Assembly: GCA_037892935.1 (NCBI GenBank)
Contig: JAYXKI010000001.1
Location: forward strand, 2,232,001 to 2,296,000
Origin: Phlebopus portentosus
Lineage: Eukaryota; Basidiomycota; Agaricomycetes; Boletales; Boletinellaceae
DNA: 64,000 bases
Direction of reading: 5' to 3'
In this document: piece after piece, positions 1 to 11,906 of the stretch
How positions within the stretch are numbered: position 1 is the stretch's first letter
Layout: every line of letters starts with the position of its first letter
Made by a program: the position numbers and the translations under genes
Notes under the pieces: generated by a model
What the model saw: the letters and a program-made list of their open reading frames with translations, nothing else
Told to the model about the DNA's origin: nothing
Database searches by the model: none

Positions 1-150
1 AGAACTGACTAGGGAGGAAGGGTAAGGTGGCTAGTTGGAAAGCGGAGGTGGTACTCGCTGGATAACTTAGCTACTAAATCATGTATTATTGTAATGCGCT
101 GAATGAGAAGGATACTCATAAAAATGTTGGTTGAATTTGTCTAGGTCAAT

Positions 151-1173
151 ATGTCAAACAAAGATATCATGAAGTATCCCTTGTTTAAGGGAAACCCTTA
201 TGAGTCGCTTGAAAACTTTCAGAACCAAATGATCAGCCGGTTGAATGAAAAACATCCGAGCGACCAACAAAAGAGGGTCAAGATCATTTTGGAATGTCTG
301 CAGGGACAAGCTCAGACTTGGTTTAATGGCAAATGGGCCGTGAATAGGAATCAATTAGTCTCCACCTACAAGCGAGACGCAGACAATAAGCTCGTTATTG
401 ACCAGAAAGGTGGATGGGACGACGAAGACGACCTATGGAACGAATTAGCGCTCAACCATAACAGCATTTTTGGACTTCAGGAGGAAGCTGAGCGAAATAT
501 TAGGACAATTTATCAGGAACGGGCATGGGTGAAGCAGTATAACAGGGCCTTCAATGATATTAGGATGAGGCTGCCAAGCCACTACGACCATCAGGCACTG
601 ATTTATGAGTACAAGAGAGGACTCAATCAGGCGATCCTAAAGGCCCTGCTCACGAATACAGACCACCCAGAATGGGACCTGAACCAATGGAAAGAGAACG
701 CTAGCAATCTGGAGGCCAGTCTGATAGCTGCCAAGGTAATAGGCAGTAATAGGAAATACACCCCTATGTTTAAAGATGGGCAGGTGGTATTGTACACGCC
801 AGTGCCCCCAGAAGCTCGCCCTCCAGCTGAGTTTCTGGGTGAGCCTATGGACATTGATATGTCTAGGCGCTTTACTAGGGGGTCCCGAGGAGATGCTGGG
901 ATATGCTGGGCATGCGGCAAAACAGGTCACTTCGCACGGGACTGCAACAACATAGGGCGAGACACACAGGGAAGCCGTAGACACCGAACCAACTACAAGA
1001 GATGGGTGCAGAAGAGATGATCTGGCAAGACTGGCCGCTTCCTAAAATGCTGGGAAGTTGGGATTAGCAGCGATTCTGAGATGGAAGAACTACTGGACAA
1101 GAGAACGAAGTTACCAAGGCGTAAGGAACGGGCTTCATATGCCCTCGAGAAGGATTCTGAGGAGGATTTTTGA
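151..1173 (+). pseudogene. Element A Gag, one premature stop
   Basis: This is the capsid/nucleocapsid polyprotein of element A, opening with MSNKDIMKYP. A CCHC zinc knuckle (CWACGKTGHFARDC) sits near residues 252-265 and would bind the genomic RNA. The frame is closed by TGA at 1018-1020, where the sister element B has CGA. After that stop the frame runs on in register to TGA at 1171-1173, the position that closes the intact 340-residue Gag of B. The pol frame starts in the -1 register across this stop, with GAT TTT TGA as the sequence at the junction. No canonical slippery heptamer is seen there, so how Pol is made in this family is unclear. Confidence 0.9.
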
Positions 1174-3445
1174 AGGGCCGCCAGTCGACATCGGACACTG
1201 GCGAAGGCTCAAAGGACACACAAGAGATAAAGCGCCGATGGACTATTGCTAGACCAAACTCCAACCATCCTACTATACCCATTGACATCATTCAGGGACA
1301 GAAAAAGGTTAATCTCTCGGCTATGATTGACTCCAGATCTGCGATCACTACTATTAGCCCCACAGTTGTACAGAGCCTTGGGCTGAGAACAGTGCCTGCA
1401 GAAGGTAATTATACCATCCGGAATGCCGATGGGTCGATTAATCATGGTGGATGGACTCAGAACGTCAGAGCAATAGTGGACATAGGGATCACAAGAGGTT
1501 TAATGGACATCGCGGTGGTGGATACACACGAAGACAAGTTTCTTATAGGGAATGATTGGCTTGAACAGCATAGGCCAACTATCGACTGGACCAAGGGGAT
1601 TCTTCGCAAAGGTGGGAAGGAAATTGCTTTCAATGGAACAGCGCAATTGCGTTCCATACAGCTAATCCTAGCCCCAAGGAAGCTCCGAAAGCGCAGAAGA
1701 TGGCGAAGAATTCCAGACTACATACCACCCGAGTGGGATGCAGATGATGAAAAAGAGGAAGCTTGGGAAACTAGGATCTATTACCACAGCGATAACGAAA
1801 TAGGACAAGAAACCGAGAAGGAAGAAGAAGAACTTACGATCATACCACCAGAAAAAGGAAAAGAAAAGGAATCAGCAGCGCCGCTTGTCACGTTTGAGGA
1901 AGTCATGCACGAGCCACCAGAACTCTCTTTTGCCAAGCAAGAAGGGAGATGGAGATTCTTTTGGTTCAGGGACAAGTGCCGAATAATAAAGGACAAGCAA
2001 AACTGGCACAACTTCAACAATCTCGAGGAAGCGGATGGTGCAGTATACCGCACCATGGTCAGAGAAATGGACAAGGGCACCAAACATGATGAACTCCTAG
2101 ATGAATATGGCGGCATGTATATGGCGCGTCTTCAGCTGATGGCAATTCAGGGAGGCCTGGGAACAATGACCTCACCCACAACATCTGAAGCCCAAGCAAG
2201 AGTGCAGGAAGAAATACAAGCACAAATGACAATCGATGCAGAAGGATCTGATACGAGTAGAAGGAAGAAGCCTAGTGTACCACCTAAAGGAGGAAAGCCT
2301 GGACACTACGCACCGGATCCTCTCAAGATGCGTCGACAGAAGAGCGGAGGAAGTGGTACTGATTCTAACCCTGTCATAAGAAGTATAAGGGTGGAGTGGA
2401 CTCCTCCATCCATGCACAAGGGCCAAAATGACTCAACCCTGGCAGTGCAAAAGCAGTCGGTTAGCTTCACCACACGGAGCAGAGGTACAAGCAGGAGTAC
2501 TTCGGGTCAGGAGCACCGTGGAACTAAGGTCACGAAGCGCACTAGGTTCGGCCGCCTAGCGAGATCTCCTCCTACGAAAGACCGAGGAGTGACTAGACAT
2601 GAGACACCGTTCAAGGGTAGGCTAGTGTCTAGGAAAGTGGTCCACCCCAAAGGGAGGGTAGTCCCACTCAATTGGCACAGGGCCGAAGTTAGTACGCTGC
2701 AATCATCAAGTAGGCTAGCTTCGGGAGCTCAAGTGTGCCCGCAAAGACCATGGTTTAAGAACCAAATGCAGGGCCCTGCTCCGACAGGGAAAACAAATGG
2801 TAAAGGTAACAGGTTCATTTCGAATTATGCCGCGATGGAGCAGGGACTCTCGCAGGGGCAGAAGGGGTGCCGATGGCACACGCCTGTTGACTCGGTCATG
2901 CAGCCGCCCAACGAGGAAGGAAAAGTGCTAGAGAGAAGAGCTGGATCTGAGACGGAGTTCAAGGGTATCCTAGGATCGCACAAGCCTGCTACCTCAGGGG
3001 AAGCAGAGGACACCTCTCGAAGAGGAAGGCCACCCAAGCCTCCTCACTGGATCCGCCGCCTAGAGCACCGACAAGTCACATCACAGAGAGAACGCCTACT
3101 CAAGTATAATAGCATAGCTCAAAAATATGCTCAGGAGAAAGCACTTGATGAAAGGATGGCAGACTCTGCTGGCAACAAGTCTCTCGAAGAAATTCTTCCA
3201 AAACAAATATGGGAGTTCAGGGATAGGTTCGACAAGGACACCGCTAAGCGGCTACCTAAGTCAGGATAATGGGACATGAAGATCGAGCTCCTACCAGGAG
3301 CAGAGCTCCTGAAACCTGGACTGGTATATCCACTCGCTCCTGCTGAAAAGCGAGCGGTAGAAGAATGGATTTGCGAGGATTTGAAGAAAGGATGGATTCG
3401 TGTTGTAGGAAATCGAGTACCAGCCGAAGAAAAGGCAAACACTTG
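1170..3445 (+). pseudogene. Element A Pol, first part (protease, linker, start of RT)
   Basis: The frame has no ATG at its head and lies in the -1 register to gag. The retropepsin site, intact as AMIDSGSA in B, reads AMIDSRSA here, so the G of the DSG triad is lost. The second protease landmark LIGNDWLEQH is present. A long basic, low-complexity linker follows. The frame is cut by TAA at 3267-3269 where B has CAA, then continues in register to the RT N-terminus (EEKANTC) and stops at the ACTTG duplication made by element D. The RT continues at 11907. Confidence 0.9.
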
Positions 3446-3863
3446 TGTAAGGACTCGAACATTTTCCTTTTCTTTTCTTATGTCATCATTCATTTTAATA
3501 TTCTTTTTCCTTTTCTTTTATTTTTCTTATGCGCTTATTCATCCAATTGCCGGAACATTCCACAACATTCTATCATGCTCACTAATCATCTCATTCCTTA
3601 TCATGTGACTTCCTATTAGAGTAGACCTTTCCCGTGCTCAAAGTCTATATAAGTAGATAGTTTGACTCTTTCGTTCCTTGTCTTTCTATTCTACTTACCT
3701 TCACTGCGACATAGGTATCTACTCTTGTATTATTAGTTTGCTGAATTCTACTTACCTTCACTGCAACATAGCGTGCGTATAGCCCAGCAACTCGCGTTAG
3801 CCAGTTGTTTGTTGTTGTGTTGGCCGCCTCAAGATCGACGCCTGTTAGTCTCGCCGCCTAACA
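3446..3863 (+). repeat. Element D 5' LTR
   Basis: The LTR runs from TGTAAGGACT to CGCCTAACA. A TATA box (TATATAA) lies about 33 nt upstream of GTCTTTCTATT at 3680-3690, the presumed RNA 5' end. Downstream there is a direct repeat of about 57 bp (CTACTTACCTTCACTGC motif twice), also present in C but single in E3. The sequence differs from the 3' LTR only by transitions. Confidence 0.94.
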
Positions 3864-3864
3864 T

Positions 3865-3875
3865 AATAGAAAGAC
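3865..3875 (+). other. Element D primer binding site, self-priming type
   Basis: AATAGAAAGAC lies one base after the LTR end and is the exact reverse complement of GTCTTTCTATT at 3680-3690 in the LTR. This fits the Tf1 self-priming arrangement, in which the 5' end of the element RNA folds back as primer. No tRNA 3' end was recognised here. Confidence 0.75.
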
Positions 3876-4260
3876 CTACTCTCAAACCCATGGGTTAACC
3901 ACTCGTTCATCGCTACTCCACGCAGGAGACACATCGACGGTCAACAACCGTGCCCATCCCGGAGTTATCCGAGCAACCCCTATCTTGCCCGTTAAGGTCC
4001 GACTGACTTTGACATGTCCCGATAGTTCCCGAAACAATCAATCAACCCTCCAATCGTGGCACTCCGAATCACTCTTCTGTGGAACTCGCATCAGACGTTC
4101 TCTTGGGTAACTCATAGAGTCCAATCATCATTGAGCATCTCGTTCATCATCTACCTCGGTGCCTTCCGACTAGTCGTCAATTTCAAAGACGAGCCGGTCA
4201 TCCGAAGTCGGTCCCGTCCGAACACCATCCCGATCCCCATTCCACCTCCAGCCTATCAAG

Positions 4261-5487
4261 GTGGATCTAACTGATGATCAGCAGGCGGCTCTCCCGACAA
4301 ACACTAGGTGGAGCACGTCGCGAGGACAGTATATCGTCAAGTCGGGCGATCAAACCTTCATTGCTTGGTGGGACGAGACTGCGAAGAAGTGGTACTCTAC
4401 CAGAGGTGACAAGTCCCAATATTGGAGAGCAAAACAAGAGGGTGACGTAGACAATCCTGCACCCCCTACCCCCACATGATCAACGGCTTCATTACCAGGG
4501 CCATCAACATCAACAGGCCAGACGTCAGCTCCACCCATAGCACCCTCATTGTCTTTCACTGAACCACGAGAGCCAGTTCCGCTCGTACCAACAGACGAAG
4601 AAGAAGAAGAAGAAGAAGAAGAAGAAGAAGAAGAACAAGAGATGTCATTGTCGAAAGAATCAATAACGGACCTTGCTACGGCGATCGCGCTAGCACTCCA
4701 AGCGGCAGGAGAAGGAACGAGCCAGGGATTGAAGACAAACAAGGTTCATGTCGCCAAGCCCCGAGACTTCAACGGTGAACACGGATATGTCGACTTCAAA
4801 CGAGAGCTGCGCCTGTATGTTTATGCGTTGGAGTCAGAGTTTAGGACGAGCAAAGCAAAGATCATGTTCGCTCTGTCGTATATGAAGAGCGGTGCTGCTG
4901 CGAGCTGGGCGGAAAGCTACACGAGTGGCGCAATTGACGAACAGGATAGGATAGCATTCAAGGACACTTGGGATGCTTTCCTAAAGAAACTTGACACCTC
5001 ATTTGATGATCCGGCTCGTTCCCAGAAGGCCTTCGAAAGGCTCGACGCGATGTACCAAGGGGACCTCAACGCCGACGAATTCTTCAATAAGTTTGACATC
5101 TGTCGAGTTGACGCTGGACTGGCCACCGAGGCTCATGACGAATGGCTGATGAGTCGCTTGAAACGACCACTAAACCCGAAGGTGGTTGAAGGTATCATGC
5201 ACCTACCCAATGAGCCAACAACGTATGAGGAATTCAAGAAGGCTGTGGTCAAGGTCGACAGGGTCAAGCGTCAGATCAGGGATCTAATGGCCGAGCGTAG
5301 GAGGAAGACGGTCGGCTCAACAGTGATGAAACCAGTGCCACCGCCACTAAGACGTCCGGTGCTGCCTCAACAAGCGACTCGCCCTTTCATCCCTCCCACC
5401 CAAGATTGTCGTGATGCGACTGGAGTAACGTACGGAGGCCTAGGTCAGCCGATGGAGGTGATGATGAATCAGGCGCGTTGCGCACGC
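4261..5487 (+). pseudogene. Element D Gag, first part
   Basis: The frame matches the Gag of C from the conserved upstream segment (LTDDQQAALP, AWWDETAKKWYS) through the capsid-like region (VHVAKPRDFNGEHGY, MKSGAAASWAESY). A TGA at 4477-4479 interrupts it near a proline-rich stretch. A second open segment begins near 4549, and the ATG equivalent to the C start is in the MSLSKE motif after the acidic repeat. The frame is broken at 5487 by L1, just ahead of the zinc knuckle. It overlaps the end of a preceding 72-codon frame (from 4056) that is also conserved in C. Confidence 0.87.
4597..4635 (+). repeat. (GAA)n microsatellite in D gag
   Basis: About 13 GAA units encode a run of glutamates directly upstream of the MSLSKE motif. 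The matching place in C has a shorter, mixed acidic stretch, so the run has expanded in this copy. Confidence 0.9.
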
Positions 5488-7328
5488 TGTAGACTATCAG
5501 ACTCTCCTAGATAGGGACAAAGGCAGCGGCGGCGGCATTCAACCACAGGGAGGCGATGTCAAAGGTGTCGAGAGGAAAAAGGGGAGGTCCCACCAGATCT
5601 ACAGACTACCCACAGGCTTTCAGAAGTGACACTCAGCTCAGATGCACAAGGATCTGGCCGGTAGGCAGATCTGCCGTGCCTTCGAATAGCTCGCTGCGGC
5701 GATATGGGCCTCGACGGCAGAATAGGGATTGCCGAGCCCAACTGAACCGGCGAAGGGGTTGCAGCGGCAGACTGGGTGCGGCGCCGCCTGAGGTTCGCAC
5801 CAGTACGATTCCGCCCAGTAGCCGGGGAGATGACGTCGGGACGACACAGAGAAGGGGGGGTGAGAGAGCGTCGACACCACTTGAGAGGGTAGTAGTGTCG
5901 GCGGTGGAATGACACGGAGGCGGCAGAGGTGGCGAGAAGCAGGAGACTGGATTCAGATGAAAAGGGGCGCCGGCGCCGGCGGTAGTGGCGAACACAAGAA
6001 GAGTGACAGCTGCGTCAAGACATCGAGGAAGTATGACAGATGCCTAGAAGAGTGATGGCTGTGTCGAGGCGTTGAGGAAGAATCACAAACGATCTGAACC
6101 GAGCAGCGGCGAGGAAACACGAAAAGGGGGCCTCAGGCGCGGGGAGAAATCGAAGATCGCAGGATTGATTACTAGAGGAGTGACGGCTGTGTCGGGACGT
6201 GGAGGAGGAATCCCAGATGCTCAGGACCGAGCGGTGGTGGAGGATCGAGAGAGGGGGATGGCGATGCAGATATAAGTGGGAAATTCCTGGAGCAGTTACT
6301 AGAAGAGCGACAGCTGCGCAGAAGGGAGATGTCCAGGGCGGCGAATGAGCTCAGCGGTTTCTATCCTGTGAGATCCGGGTCCACGCCATCAGGACGGGAT
6401 CGGCGAGGGCACGTGACCGGGAGTTTGCCCGATCGGGCTGTCAGGTTCTCTGTATATACTGGTTTCTTGAAAGAGGGTTCTTTTACTTGTGGTTGGTCTC
6501 TGGTAGCTGCGTTCTAGAGTGTATATCTGCTAGTTTTTAGGATAGATACATGCTCTCTATATATACTATGAGTCCTTGATAAGAAATATCACTTAAAGCG
6601 GCGGGTGGCAAGGTGTGACAGGCATGCTGTGACGGTGGGGGCTGCCGCCGAGATGCGCTGCCAAGCCACCAAGACCTAGGGGCACCCCAATCGGAACGGC
6701 GGAGTGCTGGTACGTTGTGTCAAACGTCGGGGCCGTTCGGATCGGTCAGGGCGCGCTCTATATAGATCTGAAATGCCAAGGGGTCGAATAAAACTAAAAG
6801 GGGGAATATACGGACGGCGGCCGGGTGCGCTACCACGCTCGGCGTACAATGTGGGATGATAAGAATATGAAACAATCAACGAAATGGACCTAAGATTGGC
6901 TATCGTTCACCCAGCCAGTGCGGCGGCGGGCATACACCTCCGCGATGGCATGATATACATCCGCCACAGCGTGTCCGGCCGCCGTGCGAGCATTTCCGAA
7001 GCCCGGAGTCACCGGATTCGGCGGAACCGTTCTTGAGAGAGGCTGGAGAAGGGGAACTAGGATTTGGTCGAAGGGGGGACAAGGTGATCATAAGATAGGA
7101 GTGGAGGCGTCGCTGCCAGTTCGTATGGTCGGCGGCGGTGGCGGCGTGGGTGCTGTTCCTAGGCCACCGAAGGTCCGGCGGCCGCTGAGCAGGCTGTATT
7201 ATGGGTAACGGCGGTGAAGGCTGGTTTGCTGACAATAGTACGCGGGGTGTCCTGGGTATGGCATAGGGGAGTACAGCACTTACAGGCCTGTGCCGCTGGA
7301 CCGGTACAGGTTAGTGCGGCACACTACA
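5488..7328. mobile_element. L1: 1.84-kb TG...CA element (probable solo LTR) in D gag
   Basis: The insert begins TGTAG and ends CTACA and is flanked by ACGC on both sides (5484-5487 and 7329-7332). Removing it restores the gag reading into the zinc knuckle. The TG...CA ends suggest a solo LTR of another element family. A second copy (L2) lies at 51014. Its middle holds four to five degenerate copies of a motif around AGAGTGACAGCTGCGTCGAG (about 5990-6320). Near 6540-6580 there are TATATA-rich stretches that could be a promoter. The open frames in it lack ATG starts or are not kept between L1 and L2, so no gene is called. No LTR-internal boundary could be assigned. Confidence 0.8.
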
Positions 7329-7569
7329 ACGCGCTTGCTATAAGTGTGGTCAAGTGGGCCACTACATCCGGGAATGCCCCCAAGGCCGTGAAGCGATACG
7401 TGCAATCATTGCAGCCTTTGTTCCAGCAGACAGAAAGGCGCTCTTCAAGGAACTCAGCCAAGTGAAGGAATCCTCCTTCAAAGAGGTCGACAACATCGAT
7501 GTGCGAGCAGTGCCGACTGAGCTGGAAGAACTCGTGGACGGCGAGGGTTTTCCGGAAGACCAGACGTAG
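7329..7569 (+). pseudogene. Element D Gag, end (zinc knuckle)
   Basis: Gag resumes right after L1 with the CCHC knuckle region (CYKCGQVGHYI type) and ends at TAG 7567-7569. The tail carries the conserved GEGFPEDQ motif, whose codons GGT TTT form the slippery site described next. Confidence 0.85.
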
Positions 7570-7587
7570 ACGTCGGAACGACTGGTC
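7545..7587 (+). promoter_or_regulatory. -1 ribosomal frameshift signal, element D
   Basis: G GGT TTT (7545-7551, gag frame spaced) is followed after 6 nt by GACCA...TGGTC, which encloses the small hairpin GTCG-GAA-CGAC. The same layout is present in C. The gag stop codon lies inside the stem. Confidence 0.6.
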
Positions 7588-7610
7588 GATCACCTAAAGG
7601 ATTCTTTTCA

Positions 7611-10600
7611 TTGGACTCGTTAAAATATAATCGTCCTGTTGTACAATACCAAGATGCGAATATCAGTGACGGTTTCACCCTTCAAAAACTCCTTACCGAC
7701 GTAATACCTGATGAACCTGAAGTGGACGATGATGACTTCGACATCTACACAGATTTGTTGGTTAGAAAAGTGAATGCGCAAGCAGGCGATTCAAACGAGC
7801 TTAGTGTGGAAGAGCGGAATCAAACTGCTATAAAAAATAAGGTTGAGGCGGAAGCACCTTACCACGAGAACGTTGTTGCTCAGGCGAACGATACTGAAGC
7901 AGTATGGGATGTGGTTGGCAGACGCACGGCTGAGGTATGGCGCGAGGGCATAGTGGATGCAGATCAATTCATCAGGAGGGCGGGAGGAAAAGAGTTGGAC
8001 GCCTTCGTTAGCATTGTACACCCAAAGATAGCGGGCGATGATGAAGTAGATTTGTCAAACCCTCTACTCGAAGAGGAAAACTTCATCGATGCTCATGCGC
8101 TAATTGACTCGGGATGCATGGGTTCATGTATCGACGAGGGTTTTGTCAAACGATATGGTTTCCCCACCCAAAGGTACATTCGGCCTAGACCAGTCTTCAA
8201 TGCTGACAGAACAAGCAATGAGGTGGGATTGATCAAGGAATATGTAGTCATACGAATGTTCTTTGGAAAACATGAAGAGGAGATTCGACTGGCGGTGACA
8301 TCCTTAGCATCGAGCAACATCTTCCTCGGACATGACTGGTTGACGAAGCACAATCCTGAGATCGACTGGAGGTCGGGAACAGTCAAGTTCACGCGTTGCA
8401 CTGATGAATGTGAGTTGTCACTACCGAGCAAGGAGATAGACGAAGAATTTGTGAGGAATGTGCGGATGAAGGAGGCGGCGAAGTGGCCACCTTATCTGGA
8501 AGAATATGCGGACGTTTTTAGTGAAGAATCGTTTGAACGCCTACCAAACCATCGAACGTGGGACCATGCTATTGACTTGAAACCAGATTTTAAGCCTAGC
8601 GATTGCAAGGTTTACCCATTGTCGCCGAAGGAACAAGAGGCAATGAAGGAGTTCATCGAAGAGAACCTAGCATCTGGACGTATCTGACAGTTGAAATCCC
8701 TGATGGCATCTCCATTCTTCTTTATCAAGAAGGAAGATGGGAGCTTACAAGCGATCCAAGATTATCGAAAGCTTAATGAAGGAACGGTTAAGAATAAATA
8801 CCCATTGCCATTGATAAATGAGCTCATCGATAAGGTCAAGGATGCAAAATACATCACGAAGCTCGATGTTCGCTGGGGGTATTACAACATTCGGATTCGT
8901 GAGGGCGATGAATGGAAGGCGGCGTTTAGGATGAATTTAGGCTTATTCGAACCAACGGTCATGTTTTTCGGATTATGCAATGCGCCGGCGACATTCCAAG
9001 GTTTCATGAACGATATCTTTCGAGAAATGATCCATGAGGGTATCGTCATCATTTACCTCGATGACATCCTCATTTTCTCGAATAATTTGGAGGAACATCG
9101 CCAACGCACCAAACGAGTCTTTGAAATCCTGCGTCAAAACGGACTTTTCCTAAAGCCGCAGAAATGTGAGTTCGAGATTGATACAGTTAAGTATCTCGGA
9201 CACATCATCGGTAATGGCGAGGTTCGAATGGACCCGAAAAAGACAACAGCGGTTCAGGAGTGGCCAATCCCGCGAAACGTCCACGAACTGCAACAATTCC
9301 TGGGACTAGGGAATTGGTTGCGACGATTCGTAAAGGACTATAGCTCTGTCGTTAAACCCCTGACGACGCTGACGGGTAAGGTGGAATGGAAGTGGGGAGA
9401 GGAGGAACAACGAGCATTCGAAGAGTTGAAGGGTCGGTTGAGTAGTCCCCCGGTTCTAGCCATCCCGAACGAGGAGGGTCCTTTTTGGGTCGAAGCAGAT
9501 GCGTCGGACTTTGCGTCTGGAGGAGTGCTCCTTCAGAAACAAGACGACAAGTGGAAGGTGATAGCCTATCGATCGTCGACCTTCTTGGAGGCCGAACGAA
9601 ATTACGAGATCTATGACAAAGAGATGCTCACAATCGTTCAAGCTCTTAAGGAATGGCGACAATACCTCCAAGGAGCCAAGAGACCTTTCGAAGTATGGAC
9701 CGATTACGCAAACTTGATGTATTTCCGATCGCCTCAAAAGTTGAATCGTCGACAAGCTCGTTGGCAACTCGATTTAGCTGAATTCGACTTCACATTAGTA
9801 CACAAGCCAGGGAAGATGTTGGGCAAGGCGGACATATTGTTGCGTCGGGCGGACTACAACAAGGGCAAACAGGATAATGAGGACGTCACGTTCATCAGAG
9901 ACGAATGGCTGGTCAGAGGAGCGGTAGAGACGTCAAGAGACGTGTTGATCGAGAAGATTCGAAAAGCACAAATGGAGTTGAATGAGGAAGAGAGACCGAC
10001 GAACTTAGTGTTCGTAGATGGGTTGTGGAGAAAGGAGGTGACAGTTAAGCTCTCAATGACGAAGACGAAGAAGTTTCAAAACGTTTTCGTACCGACGAGC
10101 ATGAGGGAGGAAGTGATGAGGGAGTGTCACAATTCGACGTTGGCAGGCCACCCAGGAGCGAACAAGACCGTTGCACTAGCGAACAGAAGTTTCTGGTGGC
10201 CTAACATGTACGTTGATGTCAGGAATTACGTGCGAGGATGCGATCGTTGTCAGCGAACGAAGGCCCTCAGAACAACAAGGGCAAAGGTTTTGCACCCTAA
10301 CGAGGTACCGGAGGCGCCATGGCAAGTTGTCACGGTCGACCTGATCGGAGAGTTGCCAGAGTCAAATGGATTTAATGCAATTTGTGTGGTAGTCGATCGC
10401 TTCAGCAAACAAATCCATGCGATACCAATGACGACGAAATTGACGGCAGAAGGAATGGCCAGGATTTACAGGGACCATGTCTTCCGGTTGCACGGCTTAC
10501 CTCGAAAGATCATCCATGACCGAGGAGTACAGTTCAATGCGAAGATGATGAGGGAGTTGTACAAACTCCTTCACATTGAAGGCAATCCGTCAATGGCGTA

Positions 10601-11483
10601 CCACCCTCAAACGGATGGACAGACGGAATGAGTTAATCAAGAACTCGAACAGTACCTTCAACTATATGTCAATCATCGACAATCAGACTGGGCGGACTGG
10701 CTAGCTCTCGCAGAGTTTGCGCACAACAATCATGAACATTCAGCGACCAAACTATCACCCTTCTTCGTCAACACAGGACAACACCCTTCAAGCTTCACGG
10801 GCATTGGAACGACTTCGTCTAATCTATCGGCAGAAGAGTTTGCCAAACATGTCAAGGGAATACACGAACTCGCTCAGGCCAATCTGACTCAGGCCAATGA
10901 AGACATGAAACGCTTTTATGATCATCACACTGGAAAGTCGGTAGTCTATGAGATGGGACAAAAGGTCTTCTTGGATGGTCGAAACATTAAGACGATCCGA
11001 CCAACGAAGAAGATGGACGACAAATGGTTTGGCCCATTCGAGGTTATAGAAAAGGTGGGCGCGAGTGCATATAAGCTAAAGATCCCGAAGACATGGAAAC
11101 ATGTTTATCCCATCTTTAACGAGATCCTGCTCAAACCAGCCGTTCAACCGTCTTTCGAATCACAAAAGAAGCCGCCTCCACCCCCGCCAGTGATCATTGA
11201 CAAACAAGAAGAGTACGAGGTTGAAGAAATACTCGACTCACGTCTACATCGAGGAAGGCTCCAGTTCTTGGTCAAGTGGGTCGGATATGAGGAAGCGACA
11301 TGGCAGCCGGAATCCGACGTCAAGGATAATGCACAGGAATCAATTCAAGAATTCTATCGCAAACATCCTGGAGCTCCGCGAAAGTTAACAATACCTCGAC
11401 AAAGCATGCGAGCACTGTATAGGTTCACATCGTCAGAAGGATTATGTGGTTGGTCGGGACGCCCAACCTTGAGAAGGGGGTGA
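7611..11483 (+). pseudogene. Element D Pol, two in-frame stops
   Basis: One frame covers protease ([22 protein letters not shown]), RT with the YLDD site, RNase H, integrase (zinc finger and DDE core) and chromodomain (EYEVEEILDS, WQPESD). It starts at a TTG, and the open frame extends upstream into the frameshift region, so an ATG is not expected. TGA at 8685-8687 and TGA at 10629-10631 interrupt it where C has CGA and CGG. Otherwise the length agrees with the 1274-residue Pol of C. The stop codon abuts the 3' LTR, and the polypurine tract (GAGAAGGGGG) is part of the coding end. Confidence 0.93.
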
Positions 11484-11901
11484 TGTAAGGACTCGAACAT
11501 TTTCCTTTTCTTTTCTTATGTCATCATTCATTTTAATATTCTTTTTCCTTTTCTTTTATTTTTCTTATGTGCTTATTCATCCAATTGCTGGAACATTCCA
11601 CAACATTCTATCACGCTCACTAATCATCTCATTCCTTATCATGTGACTTCCTATTAGAGTAGACCTTTCCTGTGCTCAAAGTCTATATAAGTAGATAGTT
11701 TGACTCTTTCGTTCCTTGTCTTTCTATTCTACTTACCTTCACTGCGACATAGGTATCTACTCTTGTATTATTAGTTTGCTGAATTCTACTTACCTTCACT
11801 GCGACATAGCGTGCGTATAGCCCGGCAACTCGTGTTAGCCAGTTGTTTGTTGTTGTGTTGGCCACCTCGAGATCGACGCCCGTTAGTCTCGCCGCCTAAC
11901 A
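11484..11901 (+). repeat. Element D 3' LTR
   Basis: A 418-bp direct repeat of 3446-3863, about ten transitions different. The last base is followed by the ACTTG duplication. Confidence 0.94.
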
Positions 11902-11906
11902 ACTTG

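Larger units (their letters stand above)
3446..11901 (+). mobile_element. Element D: chromodomain Ty3/gypsy retrotransposon, inserted in A
   Basis: D is a full-length plus-strand copy with 418-bp LTRs, flanked by ACTTG at 3441-3445 and again at 11902-11906. It belongs to the same family as C. The two LTRs differ at about ten positions, all transitions. Its gag is split by the L1 insertion, and its pol has two in-frame TGA codons, so it is not autonomous. It sits within the RT region of A and therefore postdates A. Confidence 0.95.

Noticed and set aside
5559..5915. Overlapping 118-residue frames on both strands in L1
   Set aside because: GC-rich mirror frames with no counterpart of equal length in L2.
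6900..7235. 111-residue minus-strand frame in L1, with a similar one in L2 (52416-52748)
   Set aside because: Starts at TTG, low complexity, and similarity between copies is simply that of the whole repeat; no codon-position bias is visible.
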